Assembly (NCBI GenBank): GCA_016182705.1 | Contig: JACPGA010000189.1 | Span: 1-5,911, forward strand | Source of the DNA: Deltaproteobacteria bacterium | Lineage (GTDB): Bacteria; Desulfobacterota; GWC2-55-46 | Reading direction: 5' to 3' | Length of the DNA stretch: 5,911 nt | Shown here: positions 5,122 to 5,911 of the stretch, one piece after another | Numbering within the stretch: the first letter of the stretch is position 1 | How the letters are laid out: each line of letters opens with the position of its first letter | Notes under the pieces: model-generated | Told to the model about the DNA's origin: nothing | Databases searched by the model: none | Seen by the model: the letters and a program-made list of their open reading frames with translations, nothing else | Translations under genes and position numbers: made by a program

Positions 5122-5282
5122 ACTTCCTTTCACGTATTAACCGTTGTTCATACCCTCAAAAGCTTCTATCCACAAGATTCAAGCCCAGAGGACAACTAAA
5201 CCTACAGAGTGAAATCACCCTTCAAAACCGTCAGGCCTGGAATAATTCCGCAGACTATTCCGCCTTCCAATTTCAAATCCCA
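5122..5282 (+). promoter_or_regulatory. C-rich, G-poor rho leader, likely rut region for Rho autoregulation
   Basis: This is the untranslated leader between the predicted start of transcription and the rho ribosome-binding site. My hand count for 5121-5280 gives 49 C and 20 G in 160 bases, spread evenly and with many CC/TCC/CCC pyrimidine clusters and no strong hairpin. Rho loads on unstructured RNA of this composition. In E. coli the rho leader attenuates its own transcription when Rho is plentiful, so the same is inferred here. There is no ATG-initiated leader peptide in the segment. Confidence 0.5.
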
Positions 5283-5294
5283 CAGGAGTATTGT

Positions 5295-5911
5295 ATGAAC
5301 CTTAAGGAGCTTAAGGAGAAAAAGATTAACGAGCTCACTACGCTCGCAAAGAAATACAACATCGAGTCCGCGTCCAGCATGCGCAAGCAGGACCTCATCT
5401 TCGCGCTCCTGCAGTCGCAGAGCGAACAGAACGGGATGATATACGGCGAAGGCGTCCTCGAGACCCTGCCTGACGGATTCGGCTTCCTCCGCGCTCCGGA
5501 CTACAACTACCTGCCGGGCCCTGACGACATATACGTCTCCCCCTCGCAGATAAGGCGCTTTAACCTGCGCACAGGCGACATAGTCTCCGGCCAGATACGC
5601 CCTCCCAAGGAAGGCGAAAGGTACTTCGCGCTCCTCAAGGTCGAGAAGATAAACTACGAAGACCCGGAAGTAGCCAGGGACAAGATACTCTTCGACAACC
5701 TCACGCCCCTTTACCCTCAGGAGAAGCTCCACCTCGAGCTCAAGAGCGAAAAGGGCGCGCCGAGCGACATATCAATGAGGATAATGGACCTGTTCACGCC
5801 AATCGGCAAGGGACAGAGGGGACTCATCGTCTCCCCGCCGAGGGCAGGTAAGACCATACTCCTGCAGAAGGTAGCCAACTCGATAACCACCAACCACCCG
5901 GACGTCGTCCT
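5295..5911 (+). CDS. rho: Transcription termination factor Rho, N-terminal half (runs off the window)
   Basis: The first 205 residues of about 420 are present. Rho is a hexameric RNA-dependent ATPase that loads on C-rich RNA and releases RNA polymerase. Residues 1-45 are the helical N-terminal domain ([20 protein letters not shown]). The cold-shock RNA-binding domain follows, with GFGFLR (61-66) carrying the RNA-contacting aromatics Phe62 and Phe64, then [22 protein letters not shown] (75-95). The ATPase domain starts with [13 protein letters not shown] (136-148), [23 protein letters not shown] (165-187) includes the Walker A lysine at 186. Walker B and the Q and R loops lie beyond the edge. 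No extra N-terminal insertion, as found in some Actinobacteria, is present. AGGAG (5284-5288) lies 6 bases before the ATG. Confidence 0.97.
   Translation, partial: MNLKELKEKKINELTTLAKKYNIESASSMRKQDLIFALLQSQSEQNGMIYGEGVLETLPDGFGFLRAPDYNYLPGPDDIYVSPSQIRRFNLRTGDIVSGQIRPPKEGERYFALLKVEKINYEDPEVARDKILFDNLTPLYPQEKLHLELKSEKGAPSDISMRIMDLFTPIGKGQRGLIVSPPRAGKTILLQKVANSITTNHPDVV

Noticed and set aside
5202..5732. Minus-strand open frame of 176 residues opposite rho
   Set aside because: It lies antisense to the unmistakable Rho coding sequence and its leader, and the long open frame follows from the codon bias of rho. The protein matches nothing recognisable.
1..5911. tRNA, rRNA, CRISPR, insertion sequence, toxin-antitoxin or defence genes
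   Set aside because: I saw no cloverleaf, spaced repeats, transposase motif or defence-type domain. The intergenic gaps are short and are accounted for by promoters, terminators and the rho leader.

Overview
The window holds the bacterial chromosome of what looks like a Gram-negative, moderately GC-rich lineage. From about position 505 rightward the genes share strong AGG (Arg) and ATA (Ile) codon use. The run rluD-like / pgeF / coaE / rho, with coaE directly before rho, recalls deltaproteobacterial (Desulfobacterota) or Nitrospirota-type genomes. That placement is an inference from gene order and codon use, not a database match.

Left end (1-507): a mosaic of broken pieces. Bases 1 to about 159 encode the C-terminal part of a PilZ-like domain, which runs in frame into an internal slice of a SulP-type anion transporter (about 160-507). 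The slice stops abruptly against the truncated, opposite-strand start of a TIM-barrel sugar isomerase/AP-endonuclease-2-like gene (504-743, minus). The left pieces use CGC and ATC where the rest uses AGG and ATA, so this end is probably an assembly chimera or a rearrangement/transfer junction, not a functional fusion gene.

Middle (744-2738): a divergent intergenic region carries candidate promoters for both strands and an 18-bp inverted repeat. It is followed by a secreted conserved protein of unknown function (901-1497) with a strong hairpin after it. Next comes a GntR/FadR-type regulator (1672-2376) with a clear sigma70 promoter whose -10 box lies inside a near-perfect 15-bp palindrome, which suggests autoregulation. 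A small helical protein of 88 residues (2360-2626) overlaps the regulator's end, and a hairpin with a short T-tract closes the unit.

Right (2739-5911): a tightly packed housekeeping run. An RluD-like pseudouridine synthase, the peptidoglycan editing factor PgeF and dephospho-CoA kinase CoaE overlap one another by 11 and 4 bases, so they are probably co-transcribed and translationally coupled. The stop codon of coaE is embedded in the -35 box of a strong promoter for rho. The rho gene has a leader of roughly 170 bases that is rich in C and poor in G, as expected for Rho-dependent autoregulation, and the window ends shortly after Rho's Walker A motif.

I found no RNA gene, CRISPR array, insertion sequence or defence system. 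The most useful observations are the mosaic left end, the GntR operator/promoter and the rho leader.
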